64,000 nucleotides of DNA from JBCDCB01 sp039182735 (GTDB lineage Bacteria > Planctomycetota > Phycisphaerae > Phycisphaerales > UBA1924). The translations under genes were made by a program, and so were the position numbers. The notes beneath the pieces were generated by a model. The model saw only the letters and a program-made list of their open reading frames with translations, did not search any database and had not been told where the DNA came from. This document shows, one piece after another, positions 35,045 to 44,976 of the stretch. The DNA is taken from assembly GCA_039182735.1 (NCBI GenBank), contig JBCDCB010000011.1:1-64000 (forward strand), read 5' to 3'. Numbering within the stretch: the stretch's first letter is position 1; each line of letters begins with the position of its first letter.

Positions 35045-37696
35045 TCAGACGCCGTTCGCGGGCTCCGGTTCCTGAGCCTGGTACGAGCGCGGGGTCACCG
35101 TGAGTTCGCCCTCACGGACATGAACTTGCAGCAAATCGCCCGGGCCGACCTCGCCCGCGAGGATCGCGCGGCCCGCCCGCGTTTCGAGCTCGCGCTGGAG
35201 ATAGCGCTTGAGCGGACGCGCGCCGTAAACCGCGTCGTACCCGGCTTCGGCGATGTGCCGCTTCGCACCATCGGTAAGTTCGAGCGAGATCCCCTGGTCC
35301 GCGAGGCGGGTTCCCAGTTCCGCAACCAGCAGATCGACGATTCTGGTGATCTCGTCGGGCTGGAGCGGCTTGAAGAGCACCGTCTCGTCCACGCGGTTGA
35401 GGAACTCGGGGCGGAAGTGCGCGCGGAGTTCGTTGAGCACCGCCGCGCGCGCATCATTGGTGATCTGCCCGCTGGGTGTCACGCCTTCGAGCAGGTGCGG
35501 CGACCCGATGTTGCTGGTCATGATGATCACGGTGTTCTTGAAGTCCACCGTCCGCCCCTGCGAGTCGGTCACGCGCCCGTCATCGAGGATCTGCAGCAGC
35601 ACGTTGAAGACGTCGTGGTGGGCCTTCTCGATTTCATCGAAGAGCACGACGCTGTACGGACGCCGGCGCACGGCCTCGGTGAGCTGCCCGCCCTCGTCGT
35701 ACCCGACGTACCCGGGGGGCGCGCCGATCAGGCGCGAGACGGCATGACGTTCCATGTACTCGCTCATGTCGATGCGGACGATGTTGTCCTCGGTATCGAA
35801 CAGGGTGGTCGCGAGCGTGCGCGCGAGCTCGGTCTTCCCGACGCCCGTCGGCCCGAGGAAGATGAACGACCCGATCGGACGCTTGGGGTCCTTGATCCCC
35901 GCGCGAGCACGGACGATCGCGTCGGAGACCAGGCGGACCGCCTCGTCCTGGCCGACCACACGCTCGTGGAGCACCTCGTCGAGCTTGAGCAGTTTTTCGC
36001 GTTCGCCTTCGACCAGGCGCGTCACCGGGATGCCGGTCCACTTGGCGACGATGTCGGCGACCTCTTCGTCGGTCACCTCTTCGCGCAGCAGCGATCGGCC
36101 CTCGGTGCCTTTCTCCGAGGCGAGGCGGCGTTCGGCTTCGTCGAGTTCCGCCTTGAGTTCCGGGAGTCGGCCGTGCTGGAGCTCGGCTGCCTTGGTCAGG
36201 TCGTACTCACGCTGTGCGCGCTCGATGTCCTGCCCGATCTGCTCGATCTGCGCGCGCAGGTCTTGCACCTCGTGGATCGCATTCTTCTCGTGCTCCCACT
36301 GCGCGCGCATCGCGTCGGCTTGCTCGCGCAGGTTGCTCAGCTCGCGACGGAGGGATTCCAGCCGCTCTTTGCTGCCGGCGTCCTTCTCGTTCTTGAGTGC
36401 GGCCTCTTCGATCTCGAGTTGCATCACCCGGCGCGTGACGGCGTCGAGTTCCGCGGGCATCGAGTCGATCTCTGTGCGGATCATGGCGCATGCCTCATCG
36501 ACCAAGTCGATTGCTTTGTCGGGGAGGAATCGGTCGCTGATGTAGCGGTGGCTCAGCCGCACGGCGGCGATGAGGGCGTTGTCCTGAATCTTCACGCCGT
36601 GGTGCACCTCGAAGCGTTCGCGCAGGCCGCGAAGGATCGAGACCGCGTCTTCGGGGGTTGGCTGATCGACGAGGACGGGCTGGAACCTCCGCTCGAGCGC
36701 GGCGTCTTTCTCGATGTGCTGGCGGTACTCGTCGAGCGTGGTCGCGCCGATGCAGCGGAGTTCGCCGCGCGCGAGCATCGGTTTGAGCATGTTGCCGGCG
36801 TCCATCGCGCCGTCTGCCTTGCCCGCACCCACGATGGTGTGCAGTTCGTCGATGAAAAGGATGATCTGTCCGTCGGCGGCCTTGACTTCGTTGAGCACCG
36901 CCTTGAGGCGTTCTTCGAACTCGCCGCGGAACTTGGCGCCGGCGACGAGGGAAGCGAGGTCGAGCGCAAAGAGCGTCTTGCCCCGTAGTCCTTCGGGGAC
37001 GTCGCCGCGCATAATGCGCTGAGCAAGGCCCTCGGCGATGGCGGTCTTGCCGACGCCCGGCTCGCCGATGAGCACCGGGTTGTTCTTGGTTTTGCGCGAG
37101 AGGATGCGGATGACGCGCCGGATCTCGTCGTCGCGACCGATGACGGGGTCCATCTTGCCGCTGCGCGCGACGGCGACAAGATCGACGCCGTACTTGGCGA
37201 GAGCTTCGTACGTCGCTTCGGGATCCGCGGACGTGACGCGTTGCGCGCCGCGGGTGGCGTTCAGGGCGTCGAGGAACTTGTCGCGCGTGATCGTGTGATC
37301 GTCGAAGATCCGCCCAGCGTCGGTGGTGACGCCCTCGGCGAGGAAGGCGAGCGCGAGGTGCTCGACGGAGACGTATTCGTCCTTGAGCCGCTTGGCATCC
37401 TGTTCGGCGCGGACCAGCGACTGGGCGAGACGCTGGCTGAGCACGATCTTGCCGGGCTCGATGCCGGCACCGGAGACCGATGCCCGGCGGTCGAGCGCCT
37501 GCTCGACGTCGCGCGAGAAGGCCGCGACGTCCACGTCGAGGCGTTGGAGCAGCCGGGGCAGCAACCCGTCGGTGCTGGACGCGAGCGCGAGCAGGACGTG
37601 CTCGACGTCAACTTCCTGATGGCCGCGGCGGACGGCGTCCGACTGGGCCGACTGCAGTGCCTGCTGCGACCGTTGTGTGAGCTTCGAGAAGTCCAT
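35045..37696 (-). CDS. clpB: ATP-dependent disaggregase ClpB
   Basis: 883 residues, full length. ATG 37696 gives the usual MDFSKLTQRSQQAL start; the longer frame is rejected. The N domain is followed by NBD1 with Walker A GEPGVGKTAIAEG and LDLASLVAGAKFRGEFEERL, a long middle coiled coil (about 400-520, the motor-2 propeller that contacts DnaK), and NBD2 with GPTGVGKTELARTLA, DMSEYMERHAVSRLIGAPPG and VLFDEIEKAHHDVFNVLLQI. ClpB threads aggregated proteins through its hexamer together with DnaK/DnaJ. It is monocistronic with its own terminator. No CIRCE element was found upstream; an imperfect inverted repeat GCCGATT/AATCGGC lies at 37800-37829. Confidence 0.98.
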   Translation of the reverse strand: MDFSKLTQRSQQALQSAQSDAVRRGHQEVDVEHVLLALASSTDGLLPRLLQRLDVDVAAFSRDVEQALDRRASVSGAGIEPGKIVLSQRLAQSLVRAEQDAKRLKDEYVSVEHLALAFLAEGVTTDAGRIFDDHTITRDKFLDALNATRGAQRVTSADPEATYEALAKYGVDLVAVARSGKMDPVIGRDDEIRRVIRILSRKTKNNPVLIGEPGVGKTAIAEGLAQRIMRGDVPEGLRGKTLFALDLASLVAGAKFRGEFEERLKAVLNEVKAADGQIILFIDELHTIVGAGKADGAMDAGNMLKPMLARGELRCIGATTLDEYRQHIEKDAALERRFQPVLVDQPTPEDAVSILRGLRERFEVHHGVKIQDNALIAAVRLSHRYISDRFLPDKAIDLVDEACAMIRTEIDSMPAELDAVTRRVMQLEIEEAALKNEKDAGSKERLESLRRELSNLREQADAMRAQWEHEKNAIHEVQDLRAQIEQIGQDIERAQREYDLTKAAELQHGRLPELKAELDEAERRLASEKGTEGRSLLREEVTDEEVADIVAKWTGIPVTRLVEGEREKLLKLDEVLHERVVGQDEAVRLVSDAIVRARAGIKDPKRPIGSFIFLGPTGVGKTELARTLATTLFDTEDNIVRIDMSEYMERHAVSRLIGAPPGYVGYDEGGQLTEAVRRRPYSVVLFDEIEKAHHDVFNVLLQILDDGRVTDSQGRTVDFKNTVIIMTSNIGSPHLLEGVTPSGQITNDARAAVLNELRAHFRPEFLNRVDETVLFKPLQPDEITRIVDLLVAELGTRLADQGISLELTDGAKRHIAEAGYDAVYGARPLKRYLQRELETRAGRAILAGEVGPGDLLQVHVREGELTVTPRSYQAQEPEPANGV

Positions 37697-37932
37697 GCCC
37701 GAGATCCCTTTCCGCCGATCGACGCGACCGGCACGAGAGATGTGCAACCCGGGTGCCATCCCCGCGTTGTGCAGAGGCGTGCACGCACACGCTCGAAACG
37801 CCGATTCGGGCGATGGATGCCAAATCGGCAGCCGACCGGAGTTCGTGGAGCATGAATCTCGCAAACCGCCGCGGCGAATCGAACGACCTACCGTGTGAGT
37901 TCGTGCCAAGCCGTTTGAGGGGAAGACATTCG

Positions 37933-39339
37933 ATGGCATCCCACGGAACGTCCACTCGGAAGCCAATGAGCGTCGCCGTGCTGCGCCTTGTGGTGCGCGG
38001 TGCGATCGCGCTCGTGCTGCTCGGCGTTGCGAGCGCCATCGCGTTCGCGTTGTATTCGTCGAGGCCGGAACCGACTCGGCGGGACGAGCCAGACCTCGCG
38101 CGCCTGGTGACGTACATCGAGGCGACGCCGACGCCCATCGCCCGGGTGTGGGACGGGTACGGCACGCTGGAAGCGAAACGTGTGTCGAACCTTTCAGCAG
38201 AGTTGTCGGGCCGGATCGTCGAGCGGGACGCCCGGGTCGAGGCGGGCAATCGCGTGCTCGCGGGCGACGTGCTCGTGCGCATCGAGGCGACGGAGTACGA
38301 GCAGCGGCTGGAGAACATCCGCGAGAGCATCCGCGCGTGGACGGCGCAGCTTGAGAACCTGAGCGTCGAGCGGGCGTCGATCGGTGATTCGCTCGCGCTC
38401 GCGAACGACGCCGTGTCGATCACACGCACAGAGATCGCGCGGCTCGAGAACGCGGTGGCGCGCAGCGGCGCGAGCCAGATCGAGCTTGATCGGCTGCGCA
38501 AAGAGCTCACGGCGGTCGAGCGCACGGCGCGAGACCTGCGACGCCAGCTCGACCTGCTTCCGGAACGCGAGGCGGAGCTGCGTTCGCGGATCAGCGCGGA
38601 GGAGGCGAACGCGCGCGTCGCGGAACTGAACGTGGAACGGACGGAGATCCGAGCGCCGTTCGACGGCGTGATCGAGTCGGTGAGCGTGGAGCTCGGTGAG
38701 CGCGTCTCGCCGGGGCAGATGGTCGCCCGGATCGTGGATCTCTCGACGCTGGAGGCACCGATCCGGATCCCGGCGAGCGCCGGGGAAGACGTCACGATCG
38801 GCACGCGCGCGGTGCTCTCGGTCGCGTCGGCTGACGGGCTCAACGCCTCGCGCGGGGTCGAGGCGCGTGTGGCTCGGGTGTCGCCCGTGGCAGATCCGCA
38901 GACGCGGACGATCGAGGTCTTTCTCGAGGTCGAGCAGAACGCCTCGCTCGATACGGAAGAGCTGCTCCGCCCGGGGCGGTTCGTGACGGCTCGGTTCGAG
39001 TCAGCGCGTGCGATCGAACGGATCCCGGTGCCGCGCGGGAGTGTGCGCGCGGATCGCGTCTTCCTGATCAACGACGAGGGCCGGATCGAGGTGCGGTCGG
39101 TGCGTGTGCTGCACCACGCGGAGCGCGTGCTGGAGTCGATCCACCCGCGTGAGACGCAGTGGGCGGTGCTCGCTGACGGGCTCGCGCGGGGGCAACGCGT
39201 CGCCGTGTCGAACCTCGACGAGCTCTCCCCCAACCTGACGGTCCGCCCGCTGAGTGTGTTCGAAGCACAGTCGCGAGATGTTGAGCCTTCGATCGTGCCG
39301 GCGATCAGTGGCGCGGCGACCACGGGCGGTGATTCGTGA
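37933..39339 (+). CDS. RND efflux periplasmic adaptor (membrane fusion protein)
   Basis: 468 residues from ATG 37933 (GGGGAAG upstream); ATG 37966 is an alternative. One N-terminal membrane helix (LVVRGAIALVLLGVASAIAF) is followed by a lipoyl half (VSNLSAELSGRIVERDARVE), a long coiled-coil hairpin (about 120-225), the second lipoyl half (TEIRAPFDGVIESVSVELGE) and beta-barrel/membrane-proximal domains (GRFVTARFESARAIERIPVP). These proteins bridge an inner-membrane RND pump to an outer-membrane channel. The pump gene follows with a 4-bp overlap. No TolC-like gene is visible nearby. Confidence 0.93.
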   Translation: MASHGTSTRKPMSVAVLRLVVRGAIALVLLGVASAIAFALYSSRPEPTRRDEPDLARLVTYIEATPTPIARVWDGYGTLEAKRVSNLSAELSGRIVERDARVEAGNRVLAGDVLVRIEATEYEQRLENIRESIRAWTAQLENLSVERASIGDSLALANDAVSITRTEIARLENAVARSGASQIELDRLRKELTAVERTARDLRRQLDLLPEREAELRSRISAEEANARVAELNVERTEIRAPFDGVIESVSVELGERVSPGQMVARIVDLSTLEAPIRIPASAGEDVTIGTRAVLSVASADGLNASRGVEARVARVSPVADPQTRTIEVFLEVEQNASLDTEELLRPGRFVTARFESARAIERIPVPRGSVRADRVFLINDEGRIEVRSVRVLHHAERVLESIHPRETQWAVLADGLARGQRVAVSNLDELSPNLTVRPLSVFEAQSRDVEPSIVPAISGAATTGGDS

Positions 39340-42300
39340 GCGCGCTGGCCGCGTTCGGCGTGCGGAAACCGACGGTCGCCAACCTCGTGATGTACGCGAT
39401 CCTCGCGGCGGGGATTCTCTTCGGGCTCGGCCTTCGGCGGGAGTTCTTCCCGGAGGTGCGCCCGACCGTGGTGAACGTGACGGCGCCGTACCCGGGTGCC
39501 GCACCGGATGAAGTCGAAGAGTCGCTCGCGACGAAGATCGAGGACCGTGTCGCGGATCTCGATGACGTCAAGGAAGTCAACACGGTTGTATCGGAGGGGC
39601 TCGCGAGCATCTCGATCGAGTTCGAAGAGGGCGTGGATATCACGGAGAGTCTCTTCGAGGTGAAGCGCGAGATGGACGCGCTGCAGGATTTGCCGGACGA
39701 ATCGGACCGGATCACGGTCGATACGTTCGAGGCGAACCTGCCCGTGATCGTCCTCTCGCTCGCGGGCGATGAAGACGAACGCAGCATGAAGGAGGCAATT
39801 CGCGCGATCCGCGAGGACCTGCGTTCGCTGCCGGGCATGGGCGACGTCGCAATCAGCGGCGTGCGCACGGACGAGCTGCGCGTGGAGGTCGATCCCAACG
39901 CGTTGCTGCAGCACGGGCTGAGCATCCCGCTGATCAGCGACAAGATCCGCCAGGAGATGGTGGAACTCCCAGGTGGGTCGGTGCGCACGCCGACACTCAA
40001 CAGCGCGGTGCGCACGCTGGGGGCGGAGGAGCGCGCCGAGGCCGTGCGGGAGATCATCGTCAAGGCGTCGCCGGGCGGGCAGGTCCTGCGTGTGCGGGAC
40101 ATCGCGGATGTGCGCGAGACCTTCGAAGATGTCGATACGCGTGAACGGATCAACGGCAAGCCGGCGGTGTCACTGACGGTCTACAAGAAGGGCGATCAGG
40201 ACGCGGTCGCGATGTCGGAGATGGTGAAGGCGTACGTCGCGGGACGGAACCGGGCATCGATCGAGCCGACGCTGATGGAGCGCGTGCTCGCGCTGGTGCG
40301 GAAACCGGACGACACGTCGCCCGTGTCGCCTCGCCTGGAGGCGTACGAACTGGGGCTGTCGAGGCCGAGCGATCTGTCCGGCGAACTGGTGCTCTCGACA
40401 GACCTCGCGCGGTTCATCGTTGGGCGGCTCGACCTGCTGTCGCGCAACGCCGGCATGGGTCTGGTGCTGGTGCTCGTCACGCTGGTCCTGCTGCTGAACC
40501 TGCGTGTGGCGTTCTGGGTGGCGCTGGGGCTGCTCATTGCGATCGTGGGCACGCTGGCCGTCATGCGCCTGACCGGCATCACGCTGAACCTGCTGACGAT
40601 GTTCGGCCTGATCATCGTGATCGGTCTGCTCGTGGACGATGCGATCGTGGTCGCGGAGAACATCAGTCGGCGTCACGAAGAGGGCGAGTCGGCGAGCGAG
40701 TCGGCGATCGAGGGCACGAGGCAGGTGAACTGGCCGGTCGTGAGCACGGTGCTGACGACAATCGCGGCGTTCATGCCGCTGGGGCTGCTGAACGGACAGA
40801 TCGGCGACCTGCTGGGCGTGCTGCCGCTGGTGGTGATGTGCGCACTGGCGGTGTCGCTGGTGGAGTGTTTGTTCATCCTGCCGGCGCACATGGCGCACTC
40901 GCTGAAAGCGATGGATGCGCGGGCGTCGCGCCCGCCGGGCTGGGGCTCGCGTCTTGGCGCTCGGATGGAACGCGGGCGCAAGTGGCTCTTCGAAGACACG
41001 ATCATCCCGGCGTACGACAGGTCGCTGCGCTGGGCGCTCGGGCATCGATACCTCACGCTCTCGATCGCGATCTCGCTGGTCATCGCGTCGGCGGGCATGG
41101 TCGCGGGCGGACGCGTGCCGTTCCTGTTCATTGACTCGTCGGACGCGGAGACGGTGAACGCCGAGCTGCGGATGCCGATCGGCACGCCGGCGAGTGAAAC
41201 GGACGCGATCATCCGCCAGATCGAGGCGGCGTCGCAGGCGCAACCGGAGGTTTCCTCGGTGTTCTCCGGCGTCGGTTCGATCTCGAGTCTGGAGGGCGGG
41301 AGCACGACGGCATCGAGCCACATCGGCCAGGTCATCCTCGAGCTCGTGCCGGTCGAGGAACGCGACCGCTCCAGCGAAGAGGTGATCTTCTCGATCCGGG
41401 AAGCGCTCGGGGAGTTGCCCGGCGTGAAGTCGCTCGCCTTCGCGGAGATCGGGGGCGGGCCCGAGGGGCCGGCGGTATCGCTGGGCATCGTCGGAGAATC
41501 GACCGAACGGCTGGCCGCCGCCGCGGACCTGCTCAAGCACGAGCTGAACACGTTCGATGGTGTCTTCAACGTGACCGATGACTTCGAGAGCGGTCGGCGG
41601 GAGGTTCGTTTCCGCCTGAAGCCCGGCGCCGATGAACTCGGCTTCACGACGGAGAACATCGCGCGTCAGGTGCGGGGTGCGGTCTTCGGACTCGAAGCGC
41701 ACACGTTTGCGGGTGATCGCGAGGACATCGACGTGCGGGTGACGTATCCCGAGTCGTGGCGGCGGAGCGTCGCGGCGATCGAGGGCATGCACGTTTTCAC
41801 GCCCAGCGGGCAGCCGGTGCCCCTGGGTGAGGTGGTGTTCGTTGAAGAGGCCGACGGGTACGCGACCATCCGTCGCCTCGATCGCGAGCGCATCATCACG
41901 GTGTCGGCGGAGGTCGATCCGGCGGTCAACAACCCCGAGGACGTGGCGAACTCGCTGGGGCCGGCGATCGAGCGGGTGATGCGTGAGAACCCTGGCGTGC
42001 GCATCGTGTCGCGTGGGCGACAGAAGGACATGGCCGAGTCGTTCGAGAGTCTGCCGCTGGGGATGGCGACGGCGATCGGGCTGATCTACGTGATCCTCGC
42101 GTGGTTGTTTGCGAGCTACACGCAGCCTTTGGCGGTGCTGTCGGCTGTGCCCTTCGCGACGATCGGGATGATCTGGGGTCACTACCTGCTCGGGTTCGAC
42201 ATGACGTTCCTGTCGCTGATCGGCTTCATCGCGCTGACAGGCGTGGTCGTGAACGACTCGCTGATCCTGATGGAGTTCTACAACGAGCGGCGACGCGAGG

Positions 42301-42566
42301 GCGACGCGGTGTACGACGCGCTGGTGATCGCCGGTCGGGCGCGTGTGCGCGCGATCCTGCTGACAACGATCACGACGGTCTTCGGCCTGCTGCCGCTGAT
42401 GCTGGAGCAGTCGTTCCAGGCTCGGTTCCTGATCCCGATGGCGATCACGATTTCGTGCGGGCTGCTGTCGGCGACGCTGATCATCCTGATCGTGCTGCCG
42501 TGCATCCTGATGATCTTCGAAGATGCGCGCCGGGCGGTTCGATGGGTGGTGTCGGGCTCTTCGTGA
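39336..42566 (+). CDS. RND-family efflux transporter permease
   Basis: 1076 residues, full length for the AcrB/HAE1-like class. GTG start overlaps the adaptor stop (GTGA). Features include the N-terminal helix FGVRKPTVANLVMYAILAAG, porter-domain elements VVNVTAPYPGAAPDEVEESL and LPGMGDVAISGVRTDELRVE, the TM4 proton-relay motif GLLVDDAIVVAENISRR and the second repeat with IGFIALTGVVVNDSLILMEF. Two large periplasmic loops and 12 membrane segments are evident. It probably exports drugs, lipids or other hydrophobic compounds using proton motive force. The region between helices 2 and 4 includes an added linker (LVRKPDDTSPVSPRLEAYEL). Confidence 0.95.
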   Translation: MSALAAFGVRKPTVANLVMYAILAAGILFGLGLRREFFPEVRPTVVNVTAPYPGAAPDEVEESLATKIEDRVADLDDVKEVNTVVSEGLASISIEFEEGVDITESLFEVKREMDALQDLPDESDRITVDTFEANLPVIVLSLAGDEDERSMKEAIRAIREDLRSLPGMGDVAISGVRTDELRVEVDPNALLQHGLSIPLISDKIRQEMVELPGGSVRTPTLNSAVRTLGAEERAEAVREIIVKASPGGQVLRVRDIADVRETFEDVDTRERINGKPAVSLTVYKKGDQDAVAMSEMVKAYVAGRNRASIEPTLMERVLALVRKPDDTSPVSPRLEAYELGLSRPSDLSGELVLSTDLARFIVGRLDLLSRNAGMGLVLVLVTLVLLLNLRVAFWVALGLLIAIVGTLAVMRLTGITLNLLTMFGLIIVIGLLVDDAIVVAENISRRHEEGESASESAIEGTRQVNWPVVSTVLTTIAAFMPLGLLNGQIGDLLGVLPLVVMCALAVSLVECLFILPAHMAHSLKAMDARASRPPGWGSRLGARMERGRKWLFEDTIIPAYDRSLRWALGHRYLTLSIAISLVIASAGMVAGGRVPFLFIDSSDAETVNAELRMPIGTPASETDAIIRQIEAASQAQPEVSSVFSGVGSISSLEGGSTTASSHIGQVILELVPVEERDRSSEEVIFSIREALGELPGVKSLAFAEIGGGPEGPAVSLGIVGESTERLAAAADLLKHELNTFDGVFNVTDDFESGRREVRFRLKPGADELGFTTENIARQVRGAVFGLEAHTFAGDREDIDVRVTYPESWRRSVAAIEGMHVFTPSGQPVPLGEVVFVEEADGYATIRRLDRERIITVSAEVDPAVNNPEDVANSLGPAIERVMRENPGVRIVSRGRQKDMAESFESLPLGMATAIGLIYVILAWLFASYTQPLAVLSAVPFATIGMIWGHYLLGFDMTFLSLIGFIALTGVVVNDSLILMEFYNERRREGDAVYDALVIAGRARVRAILLTTITTVFGLLPLMLEQSFQARFLIPMAITISCGLLSATLIILIVLPCILMIFEDARRAVRWVVSGSS

Positions 42567-42575
42567 GGCCGTGGG

Positions 42576-42806
42576 CTACGCCGCCGCGCGAGTAGCCCGG
42601 AGTTCGAACTGGTATCGCGCGGTATTCTCGACGTGCCTGCCCTTGGCGCGGAGGTTGTCGATGGCCGTTCGCACGGCACGTTCCTCGCACTTGAGTCGTC
42701 GTGCGGCCTCCGGAACGCGAACGGGGCCGGCGAAGAGCATCGCGAGGACTTTGGCGGGCGACGATCCCGGCTGCGGGATCACGACACTCTGTCGTTGGTG
42801 CTTCAT
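42576..42806 (-). CDS. Small winged-helix-like protein
   Basis: 76 residues from ATG 42806; family not firmly recognised. The core SSPAKVLAMLFAGPVRVPEA, ARRLKCEERAVRTAIDNLRA, then KGRHVENTARYQFEL reads as a helix-turn-helix followed by a beta wing, like small domains that appear alone or in DUF3489-type proteins. GC-rich third codon positions support coding. No Shine-Dalgarno sequence is evident. It converges with the RND permease gene (9 bp between stops) and diverges from the S9 peptidase gene. It could be a local regulator, but nothing shows its target. Confidence 0.6.
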   Translation of the reverse strand: MKHQRQSVVIPQPGSSPAKVLAMLFAGPVRVPEAARRLKCEERAVRTAIDNLRAKGRHVENTARYQFELRATRAAA

Positions 42807-42936
42807 GTTCGTTTGGTCGGCACGACACCGCCGGATCTGCGGTGCATTCCGCTGCATCTCGACGAATCCCCCGTGACAAACACGGGTATACCATGGCGTC
42901 CACAGTTACCGAACGCCTACCGATGGGAAGCCACGC

Positions 42937-44976
42937 ATGCGACAAGTCCTGCTCGCCGTTTCAACCGTGTTCCTTGTGAGTTTCCTGGCATCGTCGGCCT
43001 TCGCGAAGCGTGGCGAGTTGATCCCGCGCGAGGTGATCTTTGGGAACCCGGAGCGGGCCTCGCCCGTGATCAGCCACGATGGGCGAACCCTCGCGTGGCT
43101 GCAGCCGCTGGACGGGGTGCTGAATGTTTGGGTCGCGCCCGTGGACGACCTGACGAAGGCGCGGGCGATCACGAAGGACACGCACCGCGGGATCCGCAGC
43201 TTCTTCTGGGCCTACGACGGACAGCACATCCTCTACATCCAGGACAAGGGCGGCGACGAGAACTGGCGCATCTACTCGGTGGACGTCGAGAGCGGCGATG
43301 AGAAGGACCTCACGCCGTTCGAGGGTGTGCGCGCGAACATCGAAGGCGTCTCGCACCTCCGCCCTAAGCAGATCCTGATCGGGCTCAACGATCGCAACCC
43401 CCAGTTCCACGACCTGCACTTGCTGAACATCGACAACGGTGACCTCACGCTGGTGATGGAGAATCCGGGCGTGATCGGGGGCGACGCCGTACAGGGCTGG
43501 GTGACCGACGACCGGTACAACGTGCGCTACGCGGTGACGGCGACGCCGGACGGCGGCTCGGCGCTGCTGTCGCAGAGCAATGACTCGTGGGAGACGTTCC
43601 AGACGATCCCGATGGAAGACGACCTCGGCAGCTCGCCTGTCGGGTTCGACGCGGACGGACGGAAGCTCTACATGCGTGACTCGCGCAAGCGGAGCACCGC
43701 GGCGCTTGTCGAGATCGACACGCAGACGGGCCGCGTCGCGACGATCGCGAAGGACGCGGATGCCGACATCATCGGCGTCATGTCGCACCCGCTCACCAAC
43801 GAGGTGCAGGCGGTGATTTCGAACTACGACCGCCAGCGCTGGCAGTTCTTCGACCGCGAGGTCGAGCGGGACATTGAGCGGCTGCGCGAGCTCGGCGACG
43901 GTGACATCAGCATCACGAGCCGGACGCTCGACGACACGCGTTGGGTCGTCGCGATGATCGACGACGACGGGCCGGTGCGGTACTACCTGTACGACCGCGA
44001 GACGCAGGAGCCGAGCATGCTCTTCGTGAACCGCCCCGAGCTCGAGGGGCGGAACCTCGCGAAGATGCACCCGGTGAAGATCAAGTCTCGCGACGGGCTG
44101 ACGCTGGTGAGCTACCTGACGCTGCCGACGTGGGCGGACGAGGACGAGAACGGTCGCCCGGACGCGTCGCCGCTGCCGATGATGCTGTGGGTGCACGGCG
44201 GGCCGTGGGCGCGCGATTCGTGGGGCTACAACTCGATCCACCAGTGGCTTGCGAACCGCGGGTACGCGGTGCTGTCGGTGAACTTCCGCGGCTCGACGGG
44301 GTTCGGGAAGGCGTTCGTGAACGCCGGCAACAAGCAGTGGTCCAAGACGATGCACGACGATCTCATCGACGCGGTCGATTGGGCGATCGAAGAGGGCATC
44401 GCCGATCCGGATCTCGTCGCGATCGGCGGCGGGTCCTATGGCGGCTACGCAACGCTGGCCGGGCTGACGTTTACACCCGAGAAGTTCGCGTGCGGCGTGG
44501 ACATCGTCGGGCCGTCGAACCTCATCACGCTGCTGAACACGATTCCGCCCTACTGGCTCCCGGCGAAGAACTTCTTCAAGGCGCGGATGGGTGACATCGA
44601 GACGCCCGAGGGACGCATCGCGCTGCGCAACGCGTCGCCGCTGACGCATGTCGATGAGATCATCAAGCCGCTGCTGATCGGCCAGGGGGCGAACGACCCG
44701 CGCGTGAAGCAGGCCGAGAGCGATCAGATCGTCGAGGCGATGAACGAGAAGAACATCCCGGTGACGTACGTGCTGTACCCAGATGAGGGGCATGGCTTTG
44801 CGCGTCCGGAGAACCGAATGTCGTTCTACGCGGTCGCCGAGGCGTTCCTGGCGCAGCACCTCGGTGGCGAGTACGAGGAAATAGGCGACGACTTCGACGG
44901 CTCCACGATCGAGGTGCCCGCGGGCGCTGACCAGGTGCCGGGCGTGAGCGGGGCGCTCGACACGATGTCGCGTTGA
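42937..44976 (+). CDS. Secreted S9-family prolyl oligopeptidase-like peptidase
   Basis: 679 residues with a signal peptide (VSTVFLVSFLASSAFA). The N-terminal part is a beta-propeller (SPVISHDGRTLAWLQPLDGV, RSFFWAYDGQHILYIQDKGG, NWRIYSVDVESGDEKDLTPF). The C-terminal alpha/beta-hydrolase domain has LWVHGGPWARDSWGYN, nucleophile S500 in GGGSYGGY, acid D587 (GANDPR) and H619 (DEGHGF). S9C-type enzymes cleave oligopeptides after specific residues in the periplasm or outside the cell. A GGGAAG site precedes the ATG. The HAD gene starts on its stop codon. Confidence 0.94.
   Translation: MRQVLLAVSTVFLVSFLASSAFAKRGELIPREVIFGNPERASPVISHDGRTLAWLQPLDGVLNVWVAPVDDLTKARAITKDTHRGIRSFFWAYDGQHILYIQDKGGDENWRIYSVDVESGDEKDLTPFEGVRANIEGVSHLRPKQILIGLNDRNPQFHDLHLLNIDNGDLTLVMENPGVIGGDAVQGWVTDDRYNVRYAVTATPDGGSALLSQSNDSWETFQTIPMEDDLGSSPVGFDADGRKLYMRDSRKRSTAALVEIDTQTGRVATIAKDADADIIGVMSHPLTNEVQAVISNYDRQRWQFFDREVERDIERLRELGDGDISITSRTLDDTRWVVAMIDDDGPVRYYLYDRETQEPSMLFVNRPELEGRNLAKMHPVKIKSRDGLTLVSYLTLPTWADEDENGRPDASPLPMMLWVHGGPWARDSWGYNSIHQWLANRGYAVLSVNFRGSTGFGKAFVNAGNKQWSKTMHDDLIDAVDWAIEEGIADPDLVAIGGGSYGGYATLAGLTFTPEKFACGVDIVGPSNLITLLNTIPPYWLPAKNFFKARMGDIETPEGRIALRNASPLTHVDEIIKPLLIGQGANDPRVKQAESDQIVEAMNEKNIPVTYVLYPDEGHGFARPENRMSFYAVAEAFLAQHLGGEYEEIGDDFDGSTIEVPAGADQVPGVSGALDTMSR

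Noticed and set aside
34817..36988. 723-codon plus-strand open frame
   Set aside because: Antisense to clpB, whose motifs are unmistakable on the minus strand.
40170..42182. 670-codon minus-strand open frame rich in His, Arg and Gln
   Set aside because: Antisense to the RND permease; composition is an artefact of complementing GC-biased codons.
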